Below the pieces are notes generated by a model. That model worked only from the letters and a program-made list of their open reading frames with translations, had not been told where the DNA came from and made no database searches. A DNA stretch of 64,000 bases from Stercorarius parasiticus (taxonomy: Eukaryota; Chordata; Aves; Charadriiformes; Stercorariidae). Each line of letters opens with the position of its first letter. Positions within the stretch are counted from its first letter, which is position 1. This document shows, piece after piece, positions 49,779 through 61,865 of this stretch. The position numbers and the translations under genes are program-made. Location of the stretch: the NCBI GenBank assembly GCA_013396915.1, contig VWZL01000525.1, positions 124,001-188,000 on the forward strand, written 5' to 3'.

Positions 49779-52059
49779 TAGACAGTGACATACGATACGC
49801 ACTGTGCCAGAACCACCTAAGCTTCTTTCTGCTGCAGACAAGCATGTTCCTTAAAGAAAAAAAATGGTTCCCTTTAAGCAGCGAGAACCTTACGAGTTTT
49901 CAAAGCCCGTTACTGAGTGATGCAACTTCCATGTACTTCACAAGAGGGCAGCAGGGACACGGGCTTTGGGGTTTTTTCAATGTTACAGGTAGGAAATTTT
50001 GCAAGCAATTAACCAAAAAGAATCAGGCAGCATCATCACTGCTACAGCTTGTCTGTCTGGTTATAGGCATTCTCAGCGACGGCTGAGCTGACAGGAAAGC
50101 AAACAGCAGTCTCCTGGAAATGATGGTGTGTCAGAGGAGGAGCCTAGATAAAGCCCTTTCTTGTAGCTGGTCTAACATCTCCTGCTGGGTTCAGAACCCA
50201 ACCATGGAGCAACCACAAAAACATCACTCAGTCACCATTTGTGATGCAAAACAAAGAAATAACCTGCCAGCAGGTTCCAAACTCCAAGTACCTAAACTGA
50301 AAATTAGTAAACATGGAGGCACAACCAGTCATGAGGGTCAAATGCTCCCCAGGAGAACAAACATTTCTGCCCAGATACTTTCTGTAATCACCTGCTCACT
50401 CTCTATCCTGTTTTAATAATTGTTTTTACTAATCGCTGTTAGCATACCTACTTGTCTTTATAGCTCTGTAGGCTCAGATGTTGCAGGTGGGTGCAGTGGC
50501 AGGTTAGAGCAATGCTAGTCTTCTATTTAGAGTATCACAGGCTTGCTCCAACAGCAAAACCAGCCAGTTTTATTGTTACGCTGCCAACGTGCTTGTTCCA
50601 ACAAGATGTTAATGCATCTATTTCCCCAGAAAATACTGGCACAAACCCACATCCCCTGAGCCAAGACAAAAATACGCAATTTTTAACTCTGCAGTGATCA
50701 AACCAAGTTATGCTGATCTCAGCAGCCGGGTATTGGACCCCGCCTAGATCTCCAACTGTCCTGCATCTGATGCTTAAACTGCAGCTCCATCAGAGCATGC
50801 TCACACCACCCTGCCCTTAATAAATGTATCCTTATTACTGGCTTTGACAAGACTGCACACCCTGACCGTCCCTCTGACACTGTTAAGCCTGTGCGGGCAG
50901 TTCAGCTCAGCCTAAGTCAGCCGATGCTCTAGCAGAGCGTTCATGTGGGCAAGGTATGGATAAATCAATGTCCGCTTCTGCAGTTCGTGCTGCCGAGTTT
51001 CAACAGAATAACCTGCAGTTTGACCCTGGAGAAGCCAAGCGCCCAAGACTCTGAGGTGAACTTCTCAGCTCAGTAGAAACACTGCAATTAAACTGCTCTG
51101 TAAATGAGACACGCTGTGGACACAGCTCTGCAATGACAGGACAGGCTGTGCCATAAACACAGAAAGATTCTGATTAAGGCAGAGAATGTCACGGTGATGC
51201 AGCATCTCCACGACAAACAGATGGGACTGTGGCCAAGTGAACATAAGTCTTAAGAAAAGTACGACATGATATCTTACATCTGTGGAAGCCCCCACTTGAC
51301 CTAGAATACTAAATTATTACTGGAAGCTCTTTACACATCTGGAAGCCATCACAAAGAATGCAGCTCTTGCCAAAAGCATCCCAGTAAACTCCATTTTGCG
51401 TGGGCAACAAGTTTGAATTATTCCATCTGCGACCCAAGAAATGAAGCAGAGTTGTGGCGTGTACACAGCCACTGACACTTCTTTGCCTGTCTGCCCTTTC
51501 ACCACTCCGACAGCAGTAAGTTATTAGCCTTTTGCACCTCAAAGAAGAGGCTCCCAGAACCAGGACCTCCATGAACAGCCAGGAACCACAGCTGGCCAGG
51601 AAGGATTTCTCTCTTGGTAGTTTAAGTAACACGAGGGAATGTTCCTGGCACTGAAACTCAATCATGCATGCTTTGATGCTATTAAACCCGTGCCTGGTTC
51701 AACCGCTCAGTCTCCCAACTGACTCCAACATCCAGATCAGGTGTTAACATCAGCTAGGAATCATTTTTAATAACCAGTTTCCGTGTAACCACCCTGCTTG
51801 AGGGAATAAGAGAGTTCAATAGCATGGCTGTGGTTACGCTATTCCAGTCGGCCTCAGGAGCCCAGAAGAGCTCAAGGCACAGTTGAGTGAACCAGTACGG
51901 ATGTAGCTTACACGTCCATCGTGTAAACCCCAAAGTCTGAAACCCCACAGCTTTACCAATGCCATCTGGAGAGAACTTCAGCAAAACGATAGGCTGTAAC
52001 TGGAGAATATCATGGAAGTACCTCTCAGGAGCTTATTTTCAAATCCAGAAGGCATAAGA

Positions 52060-52080
52060 AAATGAAATGAAATGAAATCT
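52060..52080. repeat. Short GAAAT pentamer repeat
   Basis: About four tandem copies of an AATGA/GAAAT pentamer (AATGAAATGAAATGAAAT). Confidence 0.8.
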
Positions 52081-52349
52081 CAGACAGATTATTCATCTAC
52101 TTCCCAGGTTTCAATGTTTTCAAATAAATGAAAGAAGTGTCTTGGGGTACGGTGTGTATCTGGATTAATTAAAAAAACATTACTGCTCTCTACAAACCTG
52201 GCCTTACACTAGGGATTGTGAGAGAGAAACTCAAATTAGAGCAAAGGAATTTCTAAAAGCGAATCAATAGGAATCAATTAGCCTTCTTGTTCATGGGAGA
52301 CAAAGGCAGAGGCCTAAGATGTGCTGCAGGCAAGCCATGTGCAAATCTT

Positions 52350-52990
52350 AGAATCATAGGATCGCCTGGGCTGGAAGGGACCTTTCAGATCATCGAGTCC
52401 AACCATCGACCCAGCACTGCCAAGGCCACCACTACCCCACGGCCCTCAGCACCACGTCTGCCCGGCTTTTCAATCCCTCCAGGGATGGCGACTCCACCAC
52501 TGCCCTGGGCAGCCTCTTCCAATGCTTCACAACCCTTTCCGGGAGGAAATTGTTCCCAATGTCCATCCTAAACCTCCCCTGGCGCAACTTGAGGCCGTTT
52601 CCTCTTGTCCCATGGCCTGTTCCTTGGGAGAAGAGCCCGACCCCCCCTGGCTACCCCCTCCTTTCAGGGAGCTGGAGAGAGCGAGAAGGTCTCCCCTCAG
52701 CCTCCTTTTCTCCAGGCTGAACACCCCCAGCTCCCTCAGCCGCTCCTCACCAGACTCCTGCTCCAGACCCCTCCCCAGCTCCGTTGCCCTTCTCTGGACA
52801 CGCTCCAGCCCCTCAGTGTCTGTTTTGTGGTGAGGGGCCCAAACCTGGGCACAGCCCTCGAGGTGGGGCCTCACCAGTGCCCGGTACAGGGGGACGGTCA
52901 CTGCCCCAGCCCTGCTGGCCACACTAGTGCTGGCACAGGCCAGGATGCTGGTGGCCTCCTTGGCCACCTGGGCACACTGCTGGCTCATAT
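52350..52990 (-). mobile_element. CR1 LINE fragment with RT C-terminal region
   Basis: The reversed terminus AGAATCATAGGATCGCCTGG is followed by ATCATCGAGTCCAACCATCG and the AGCACCACGTCTGCCCGGCT block (subgroup shared with 7418). The minus-strand frame from about 52988 to 52527 is open, with [40 protein letters not shown] and [20 protein letters not shown]. The catalytic part and everything upstream are lost. Confidence 0.94.
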
Positions 52991-54287
52991 TCGCGGGCAG
53001 TTACTATACCTGACTTGGCTACCATGGCGAGATTTGCATCAAGTATCTTAGTCATTTCAGTCAACTGTCCAAGTCGCGCTACCTACACCAGCCTCTCTTT
53101 ATGGGTCAGAGAGAAATGGTCCCTTCCAGAGTCTCGGCTTCTGAACAAAATAAAACCCCCATCCCCACTCCCTCTGTGGACAGTGGAAAGAGCACGTAGA
53201 ATCCAACGTCTGACTTTTCTAGCTCCAAAGTGATGGTGATGGTCAACAGTGGTGCCACTTATGTGCAATTTGATTTGATGGGATGAGTTTCCCCACCTGT
53301 ACAAATGGCTTGCACTGACATAACAGAAAGGGTGACATGTCTGTGGAAACTAATACGGCCCACAAATGCCTCAGCCGGTATGGAAACAGGAAAAAATATA
53401 TTTATTTATTAAACGAAACTCTGCCCTCAGTAACAGATGAGCTGGAGCCCTCATTGTTTCCTAAATCAAAGGCTGTTTCCTACTGCGTTGTATTTCAAAT
53501 ATACTAATTGCTAATTAACTGAAATTTAGCAAAAGTGACTATAAATCCTAAATTTAAGTACTTCAGAAATATTTCTTTCAGAACATAATTATGACCAGAG
53601 TCTAAACATTTCATTTTAGGCCTAAGATTATCTAGGTTCATGTTTACAGTTGAATTAAGGATTATTTATACTATTTACATTATCTCAAATTAGAAACAAA
53701 TCTTTGGAGCAATTAAATTACAATGAAAATGTATAAAGAAATATAAAGCTCTTTTAAGATCATTACTACAACATCTACTCCAAACATTACATGTAATGGA
53801 AATACTTTGGAAAAACCAGCTATACCAATAACCACCAGCGAAACAGATTTAAAAACAAATGCTGGGTACAGAACGTGTGTTTTGTGCAGGTCAACCAACT
53901 AGCAAGTCATTTGTTGAAACAAATACTCTTAACACACTGAGAAAGCTTAAAAAAAAAAATCATCACGGGAAAACAGTAAAATTGCTGTGTTTCATGTTTT
54001 AGAAAAGAAACAGGTCATCCTTGCTGTTCTGCTGATGGGGAACGGAGTGTCCCTTCAAGGAGGCGGAACAAACTAAAATCGTACAAAATCCTTTAATTGC
54101 TCAAGACCTAGATGTACTATTTTAAATTATTCAGGCTTTCTTAAAAGTGCTTAAAGGTATATAGTGCATACCATCAACCCCCCGCCCTCCCGACCCCACA
54201 CAAAGCACAGCCAAGGCAGCCAGAGGACTTCAGAAGCCAGCACTGTATTAACAAGCAACACAAAAGTCCCGATTTGTTCTCTCTTAC

Positions 54288-54442
54288 TTGTTGTGGGAAA
54301 CAGGTCCGTACAGAATGCTCTGTGTATCCAAAAGAAGGCCCCTCAAACACAGCTGTTGGAAGTTTTAGAACTTCTTTCAAAAACTGATCAAACTTCATAA
54401 ATATCATTAGTCCATTTGAATCTGATATTTGAGAGAAAATAT
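54288..54442 (-). CDS. DTNB: DTNB internal coding exon, end of EF-hand-like region
   Basis: Beta-dystrobrevin is a cytoplasmic scaffold of the dystrophin-associated protein complex that binds dystrophin/utrophin and syntrophins. Read on the minus strand, the exon begins after a pyrimidine-rich acceptor ending TTCTTACAG and stops before the donor GTAAGAG. It supplies two bases that finish a codon (tyrosine in the family) and then 51 codons without a stop, starting [10 protein letters not shown] and ending TCFPQQ, with [20 protein letters not shown] in the middle. This is the C-terminal part of the second EF-hand-like region shared by dystrophin and dystrobrevin, which packs against the ZZ domain. 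The exon ends on a codon boundary and joins in frame to the exon at 46377. Its 155-nt length and boundaries fit the family. Alpha-dystrobrevin is very similar here, so the paralogue assignment rests on the downstream exons. An unspliced reading frame runs past both splice sites but shows no dystrobrevin similarity there. Confidence 0.95.
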
Positions 54443-56005
54443 CTGTAAGAAAAATATAATAAAACCCTACAGTAAATACATGCTTAGTACAGCAAAGAAA
54501 AAAAAATTTCAACCCATTTAAACCCCAAGAAATTTGTTTTATTCTGAACATATTTTCTTATTGCTTGCTATCAAGATAAAATTTGTAAATGAATGTATTC
54601 GAACATGCTATGATATAAATCTTCCTGTTCCCTCCATCCCATCTCACCCCGTCTTGAGCAAAGATTCTGCCAGTGCACGAACTGTAACAGCAAGAAAGCA
54701 GAGGCTGGGAGGCATTACAGACGTTAGAGAACGTTACACGTCACCATGTTCACCCCTTCAAAATAAAACTATGTAAAATCCTTTGAGAAGACTCCTAGAA
54801 TTTAAAAAAGTTGTAAGAATCACAAAGTCAAAACCGGCAAAACTCCGGGTAAATGTGGTGCAGGTCAAGGGAGTGCTTAATTTAAGTAACGGAGCGTTAG
54901 AAGCAAGCATCAGGAAAAAGGGGTGAGAAAGGGGGGTGCAGTGACCTCCACCCCGCGGACCAAGCGCGGGAGCCACGCAGCTGAGTGGACGGGGAAGGAG
55001 AAATCTGCTCTAATTTTCTATCGGAGATGCCGCGCGCACTGACCAGCTAGAATAGGACCTTCTGCCCTTACGCGAGAAGAGTGTTTGCGATGAGACCAGG
55101 TATGCTTTTTAGTTTGCTGTGCGGGGCTAAATATATTTCTGAAAGCAAAAAGAGGATGGAGCAGGATGATCGGCAGTCTCGCGCGCATATGGAAGAGGAA
55201 AGGCAGGGAGGGTGCCAGAAGGTGGCAGGGGGAGGGCAGCTGTGCTGGTATTTTCAGTCCCTGATGGGGATTCAGCCAGCGGTGGACATGTGGATGGAAG
55301 GGCACCTCCTGAGCCTCCTGCTCCGGGGTCCCTCTGTCCCCTTGGAGCTCAGCTCCAGCCCCTCTGCTCCAGCCATTCCACGCCACCAACTCACAGCGCC
55401 CGGCTCTCGCGTCTCAGGAAAGGTAAAGATACAGGGGCAGATGTGTAGATGGCACGATGTGGAAATGATGTCACATCAAGTATCAGGAGAGCTGCACACA
55501 CACAAAGCAGAACTGTCCCGGGAGCAAAAATCTCTTTGGAAAAGATACATCTCTCAAACAGCAAACCAGGTCTCTGATACGCTTGGAGAGTCGGAGTGCT
55601 CTATAAAGGAAGATCTCTCTAACAAGAACGCTAATATTAGTAAGACCTAAAATTTTCCAAGATGTGACAGGTACCAGAACTCTTCACTAAACAGCCACTG
55701 AATCAGCTATGGGGTTATTTAAGACACCATCAGTAATTAAACATCAAAAAGGATATGTTGGCAGAAAATAAACTTAATTTAAGTGATCAAAACTAGGTCC
55801 GTAAAAAAAAGACTATTTCAGAAAAGCCTATTTCTAGTAAACCAGAGAAATTATTCCATTCTCCTGAATGAACGGGCTCATGAAGAAGCCAAGTTAAGGG
55901 TGATAATGGTATCTGGAATTCGTATCACTGGCTAGAGACAAGCTTGAACCGAAGGTCTGAAGCCCTTGTTGAATAATCTTATAAGGCATATTAGAAATAA
56001 TGGGG

Positions 56006-56044
56006 GAAAGAGAGAGAAGGAGAGAGAGAAAGAGAGAGAGAGAA
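56006..56044. repeat. GA-rich microsatellite
   Basis: GAAAGAGAGAGAAGGAGAGA followed by GAGAAAGAGAGAGAGAGAA, an imperfect GA array. In the DTNB transcript sense it is a CU-rich tract within the intron. Confidence 0.92.
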
Positions 56045-56149
56045 ACGGGGGTCAGAGGGGACCACTGTATTTTACAGAATTAATCCAAGAGGAAAAACTA
56101 AATTTAACCTGAAAGTTGAATGTGGAAGAAAAGTCAGGATCAAAACCAT

Positions 56150-56294
56150 AAAATCACAGAAAGGTTTGGGACACAGAAGGGAACCCTAAAGCCCACCCAG
56201 TGGCACCCCCTGCCCTGGGCAGGGACACCTCCCACCAGCCCAGGTTGCTCCAAGCCCCGTCCAACCTGGCCTTGAACCCCTCCAGGGATGGGGA
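56150..56294 (-). mobile_element. CR1 LINE, short 3' fragment
   Basis: The reversed terminus AAATCACAGAAAGGTTTGGG is followed by a disturbed GGAAGGGACC block (ACACAGAAGGGAACCCTAAA), then GCCCACCCAGTGGCACCCCC up to CTTGAACCCCTCCAGGGATG. Same subgroup as 12374. Confidence 0.92.
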
Positions 56295-57566
56295 CACATC
56301 CCTGCACACAAATGAAAAGTGTGGAAACAACTACAACTAATCGGAGCACCAAACTTCCAGGATCCTAATCCGTTCTAGATCAGAATCACTCCAGAAGTGG
56401 CAGATGCGCAAAACCAGAAGGTTTTGTAATAAATCTGTCAAGGTGGGACTGGTAGAACACGACTGGAACATGACAGTACTTGTATTTAAAAAAGGACGGA
56501 AATCTTCTGGGTAAATACAGTCTATTAATCTGAACTCAACACTATGCAAGATTGAAATGATTTTAAGGATAAAGTTAATTAAAGCTATGGAAATAAATTG
56601 AAAGTGAGATAAAATAGAACAGGCTCTATCAAGGGTAAATTAAAAAAAAAACAAACCACACAAACCCCAAACCCCACTAACCTATATCTCGCAGTCATTA
56701 AAAATGGGTTTTATGGCCAAAGTAAAGCTGAACTCATTTACACAGGAAACTTCCACATGGGAAATTACCAGTGAAATTGGAAAAGATAAAGATTAGTAGG
56801 ACATAATTATGGAGTCATCTGCCCTTTTAAAGGGCAGTAAATTACCCTCAAAGAGAAAACCTCAAGCTCCGCAGGGGCTAACAGTGTCATTTCTCCAGAG
56901 TTCACCTCAGGGTCACGACAGGCATGTGCTAATAAAGTTTCCTGATGACAAGGTATTTATATTTTAATTCACATACAAAACTTCAGTTCAGTGCTACTGC
57001 GCTACAAATGTATTTTTTTTAAACCAGACAGAATCACAAATTTAGAACTACAGAACACACTGCTCAGCTCCAAAGATACCAACGTAAAATGGTACTTGCG
57101 TAACTTACAATTTCCTTTTTTTGAATCTTTGTAGTAGAATTTTACACGCAGAACAGAGCCCATAATACCACGTTAAACCTGCCCACCAGTCCCCTCAAGA
57201 GCCTTTTTTCAGCTGCTTGTAACTGCCAAAATTGACTCTTCTGGGCTTTCCAGTCAAGGCCTTTGCCTGATGCTCTGTATGGTTTCAGCTGAACACTCGA
57301 CCATTTCCCCGATTAAGCTAAAACCAAAGCAACAAAAACCTGGCACCCTCATTTTCTAGGGTCTTGACCTCAAGTGTATCCCACATCTCACAATTCCTGT
57401 GAAGCTGTCAATTTTTATCATACAAATTCATAAAATATTTGTTAAATACTAGGTTTAGTATCAGTAAAAGCCAAGAAAATAAATTTAACAGAGGAATTAG
57501 TTTGACGGTGCTTTTCGGGGTGGTGTGTACAGTTTTTTTGGCATTAACCCAAAGCATGTATTAAGG

Positions 57567-58640
57567 TCAAAAGGACAATCCAAGGAAACATGGGCCAGTC
57601 AGCCCCACTTCGGCTCCTGGGAAAATCATGGAGCAAATCTTCTTGGCACGCATTCCTGGGCGCATGAAAGCAAAGGTGACCGGGATTCGTCAGTATGGAT
57701 CTACTGAGGCTTAACCACACCTGACCAGCTTGATTGTCTTCTGCGATACGATGACTAGATTTGTAGGTGTCATTCACCTCGGCTCGAGCAAGGCTTATTA
57801 TTTCCCCCCTTCCCCAATATTCCAGTATCCAACCTGGGATGTCACATGGGTGAACAACCAGAGGGGCGAGTAACTGGTTGGATGATAGGGCTTGGAGGGT
57901 AGTGGATAATGGGTCAAATTCTATGTGGAGGCCACTGCTGGAATCTGTCCTGGGACAGGTCCTGCTCAACTTGTCTCTCAATGATGGGGGAGAAGTGCCA
58001 GAGTGCACTCTTGTCGCTTTTGCAGACGATGCCAAATTGGGGGACGAGGTGATACCCTTGAGGGCAAGGGCTGCCATCCAGCAGGACCTAGACCGGCTGA
58101 GGAAGGGGTTGGCAGGAACTGTATGAAATTGAAAAAGGACAAAGGCAAAGTCCTGTCCTTGGGAAGAGACTCTGGCTGCCCCACAGTCTGGGGACTGCCT
58201 GGCTGGGGAGCAGCTCTGCTGGAAAGGCCCCCATCGGTTTTGAAGTCACAGGCTGAACGTGAGCCAGCAGCACGCTCTGGCAGCAAAGGTGGCCAACAGC
58301 AATCTGGGCTGGATGAAGAGGGGCTCAGCTAGTAGAGGGAAGTGATCACGGTCCTCCACTCAGCGCTTGTTAGACCTCCCCTAGGTACTGCGTCCAGTTT
58401 TGGGGTGCCCCAGAATCAGAGAATTGTTGAGAATCACAGAATATGAAAGACACAGAATACGAAAGACAAACTGAAGTGAGCTCTGCAGAGGGCTCCAAGG
58501 ATGGTCAGCATGTTGGAGCAGTTATGCTATGAGGACAGGCTGAGGACACAGCAATTGTTCAGCCTGGAGAAGATAAGACACTGAGAAAACCTGACAACAC
58601 CACCCAAGCACCTACAAGGAGGTTACAAAGATGCTTTTGG
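57567..58640 (+). mobile_element. Degraded CR1 LINE with RT remnants
   Basis: The plus strand begins with GGACAATCCAAGGAAACATG (compare EDPxNxGPVS). Next are KIMEQIFLARIPGRMKAKVT, a heavily mutated middle, LVAFADDAKLGDEVIPLRAR (58009-58067; FADD intact, one residue changed to FADDAK), LSLGRDSGCP and a LEQLCYEDRLRTQQLFSLEK-like stretch near 58510-58575. Stops and frame shifts are frequent. A short direct-repeat-like insert (AGAATCAGAGAATTGTTGAG with CACAGAATATGAAAGACACA) sits at about 58410-58470. No octamer tail. Confidence 0.85.
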
Positions 58641-60479
58641 AGCAAAATTTAGCGATTAGAGTTTGAGCGCTAGGTATCAGAGAGGTCCTAAGTCTGGGAC
58701 AGATACTAGAGAGACCAAAGGATCAAAGAGTCTCCAAGAACCAGCTACCAGATAGATGAGCATCTAAGGCCGTCACTGGGATCCACATGGTACAGGTATG
58801 TGCATATACGTATATATTTATGGCACTAACAGGCTTTCATCCTGACCAGGCAGGGGGGACAGAACCAGGTGGTTGGTGCTGTTCATGTTTGCGTGGCTGT
58901 TGCCGGTCTGTGTTATCCGTGTGGCTCTGTCCCTGCGGGAACGCACGTGCACCCTCAGCACTGGTGGCTGGGGACGTGATGCTGCAGCACCTTACCTCTG
59001 CCAGGTCAGACGCTGTGGCAACTCCTACCATTGCTCATAAACAAAGGAGATGTAAGAAAGCCTGTACAAAGTCGTGCACTGAGCATGGTCAGTTTGAATA
59101 GATGTGATACCACAACAAACCCCGTATTACTATTACTACTTTCATCCAAAATAAGTAACTCCCCTTTCACCTCCACTCCTCCAAAAAACCAAATACCCTC
59201 TTCCCCCAAGTCAAAACCCTACCATCTGGCTAATTCCTCTACATCGGATTAACTTTCAGGGCCTTTATTATCTGAAACCCAGTATTTAGCGTACATTATT
59301 GTATGAATTTTAGGGTGAACTTCAGTAAGCGCTAGAGGCTTATCAGAGCCAGACGATGAGAGGCAGAAGAGGAGCTGGTGAGGCGAGGGAGCCCAGGAGC
59401 AGCACACAGGGAGAGCCGGTCGTTAGGGAAGTCGGACAGCCCTTACAACGAGCAGGATGGAGTCTTGATTTACTCAAAGCTCTGTTTGCAGTTTATTTGC
59501 AGAAATGACATAGAAGGAAGCACTAATTACTTCATGACTAATCTACTTGAATGCCAAAATGAAGTCAGCCGAATCCACAAAAGGCGACATTTTTATGTGG
59601 CTCTTCTTTGGCTTAAAAAGTTACAACAAACCCCACGAAGCCCGTAGCAGTAGGCTGGGTGTACAACTCCTGCCTTGCACACCACACAAAGGAACTCCTT
59701 TGCAAGGAGCATCACGGCTCTTTTCCAGAGACAGCGAAGTGGTACCGTTGAACAACTCCCATTTCAGATGCGCTGTCAGACACCGTACGGACCGAAAAAC
59801 ACTCCATTTGCTCACAGTTTCAGAATTTAAAAAAAATAAGCCTGTACATATGCAGGTACAGAGACCAAGTTACTATTGTCCATATACATTATGAGATGAA
59901 GAGAGAAAAAAATATTTATAATTTCCCAGATTCGCAGAAAGGCCAGTGTTCCAGCTGAGCCGGGGCTGCCAGCCTGCTTGGGAAAGGGAGCGGAGGCGGC
60001 GTGGGGCCGGGAGGGGAATCGGAGCAAGGAGTAAAGTGGAAACAGAAGCAGCTGAGTGATGAAATGGGTCAGTAACCAGAGAGACAGGTGGGAAAGACAG
60101 GAAAGGGAAAAATACCAGACAGCATACTCATAACCATCAGAAGCGGCAATAAAGAAGAGAAGAGCTGAGGCAGATCAGATCAAAAGCCTGTTTATCCCCA
60201 CAGCAGACGGCTCAGGCAAGCACGTTCCCCGGAATATTCCTCCACTCGCTGACAGCACCTTTGCATCCAGCAACCTTTGATGAAATTGCCTTCAGCGAAA
60301 TTGGTTCAAGGAGTAATCGAGTGGTGTAAACATTTGATACCGACAACACCCTTCGGTAAAGCTTAAAGAAGCATTGGGTTTCGTTGTTTCAGCCTGTCAC
60401 TGCCGATTTCAGTCACTGCCCTTGAGTTCTTGTGCTGGAAGGGGAGAGGAGCAGCTTTTTTCTGGTCACTAACACGTTG

Positions 60480-61450
60480 CTTGTGATTTTATAGAGCGTT
60501 ATCCTTCCACCACCATATTTTTTCCAGGTTGAAGAATCCTGCTCTATCTAGTTGTTCTTCGTACAGAAAGCTTTCTCTACCTTTAATGATCTTTGTTGTT
60601 CTTCTCAGACAAGAACTGGACAGGGCAGAGAACCAGACGTGGGTACCAGCGCAGGGCTCGTCCAAAGCCTAACACCACCATGGGTTTACACAGTGCCTTT
60701 TCCTCTCCACTTTGTTCTTCACGTCCTTCCCCTCCCTAGCATTTCATGTTTTTAGCCATTACTAAACAGAGCGTCAACGTCTTCATAGAAGTAGAGCTCC
60801 AAGATCTCTCATCTGAGCAAGACCTTTCTCAGCTCCCCTTTCTGCGCATCACGTCAGGATTACACTTCGCTGCTCCAGCACGCGCCACTCCACGTACATT
60901 CACACTGAATTTCACCTTCCATTTTACTTCGCGGTTACCCGGTGTTATCAGATGACACTACAGCTCTTCCGTCTATTTTAGCTTTTACTACACTGATCGA
61001 CTCTGTATCAAACTGTCACCTTTCACTGTCATAAATGATCTGGAAAAATACGGTGTTAAAACCAGTTCAGGTCCAGCACTATCCACCAATCTCAATATAC
61101 AAAAGGGATCTTTATTGCTCTTTTTTGATTCCTTTTAGTCAATCTTCTACCCACTTTTCATCCCTTCCAGCAAACTTTTAAATGTCTCTAAGTGTTTAAT
61201 ACGGGATGTTCTTGAATGCCTTTCAGAAATCCAAGAAGTCTGTATCAGCCAGAACTCCTTTGTCTATCTGTTTGGGGTTTTTTGCCTCCTTTAATGAACT
61301 CCCGTGGTTTTATAAGGCATCCCTTCACAAAAGCCATTTTCCACAATAATAGAATCTCATTTATCCCTGGGCCAACCAATGCTATCCTTTGTTACTAACA
61401 GCTTGCCCAGAACGTGTCAGGTACACAGGCCTGCAGCTCCCCACACTTCA
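60480..61450 (-). mobile_element. Very old LINE relic (CR1-clade RT)
   Basis: The minus strand, read from high to low coordinates, shows RT motifs in the correct order but in different frames. First comes a GNYRPVSLTS-like stretch (about 61400-61440). Then come QIDKGVLADTDFLDF with KAFKNIPY (about 61190-61290, compare [15 protein letters not shown]) and a [17 protein letters not shown] stretch near 61070. Last is RRTTKIIKGRESFLYEEQLD with RAGFFNLEKIWW (about 60500-60620). Many stops. The ends are undefined. Confidence 0.6.
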
Positions 61451-61865
61451 TGTGACATTTTCTTCTTCCCATTCCCCCACCCCTTAGAAAGTTTTCGGGA
61501 AGACAGGTAACCAACAGTTAATAGTCCAGTTATTTTATTACTTTTCTTGAGTTCTGGTGATACCCAGAAACTTACTCAGCTAACAATATGACACACTCCC
61601 TCTTCTCCCCTGCCCTCACAAGGGTTACAAGATCCTACCCCGAGTCTCCCATTTTCTCCCACCTTCCACAGAACACTGTCCTACCACCTTGTCTGAAAAG
61701 TCAACAGCCTAATTCTATCCTGGTTTAGAGAACGCTTCTCCCTCCTGCACAGATCTCCTATACTCCTAAAATCTCAATTCCAAATTAGCCAAAATCCCCT
61801 TTTCCTGGACAATTTTGTTAATCACACGCCAAGACTCTGCCTCTGTGTCTAACCTCACCCATCTA

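Larger units (their letters stand above)
46378..54287 (-). other. DTNB: DTNB intron (7910 nt)
   Basis: Bounded by GTAAG at the 5' side (54287) and CAG at the 3' side (46378). It holds CR1 copies at 47479-47821 (+), 48515-49778 (+, with a nested - copy) and 52350-52990 (-), a T/G-rich tract at about 47282-47335 and a small GAAAT pentamer repeat. The gaps of about 49.8-52.3 kb and 53.0-54.2 kb look like ordinary AT-rich intron with no supported feature. Confidence 0.9.
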
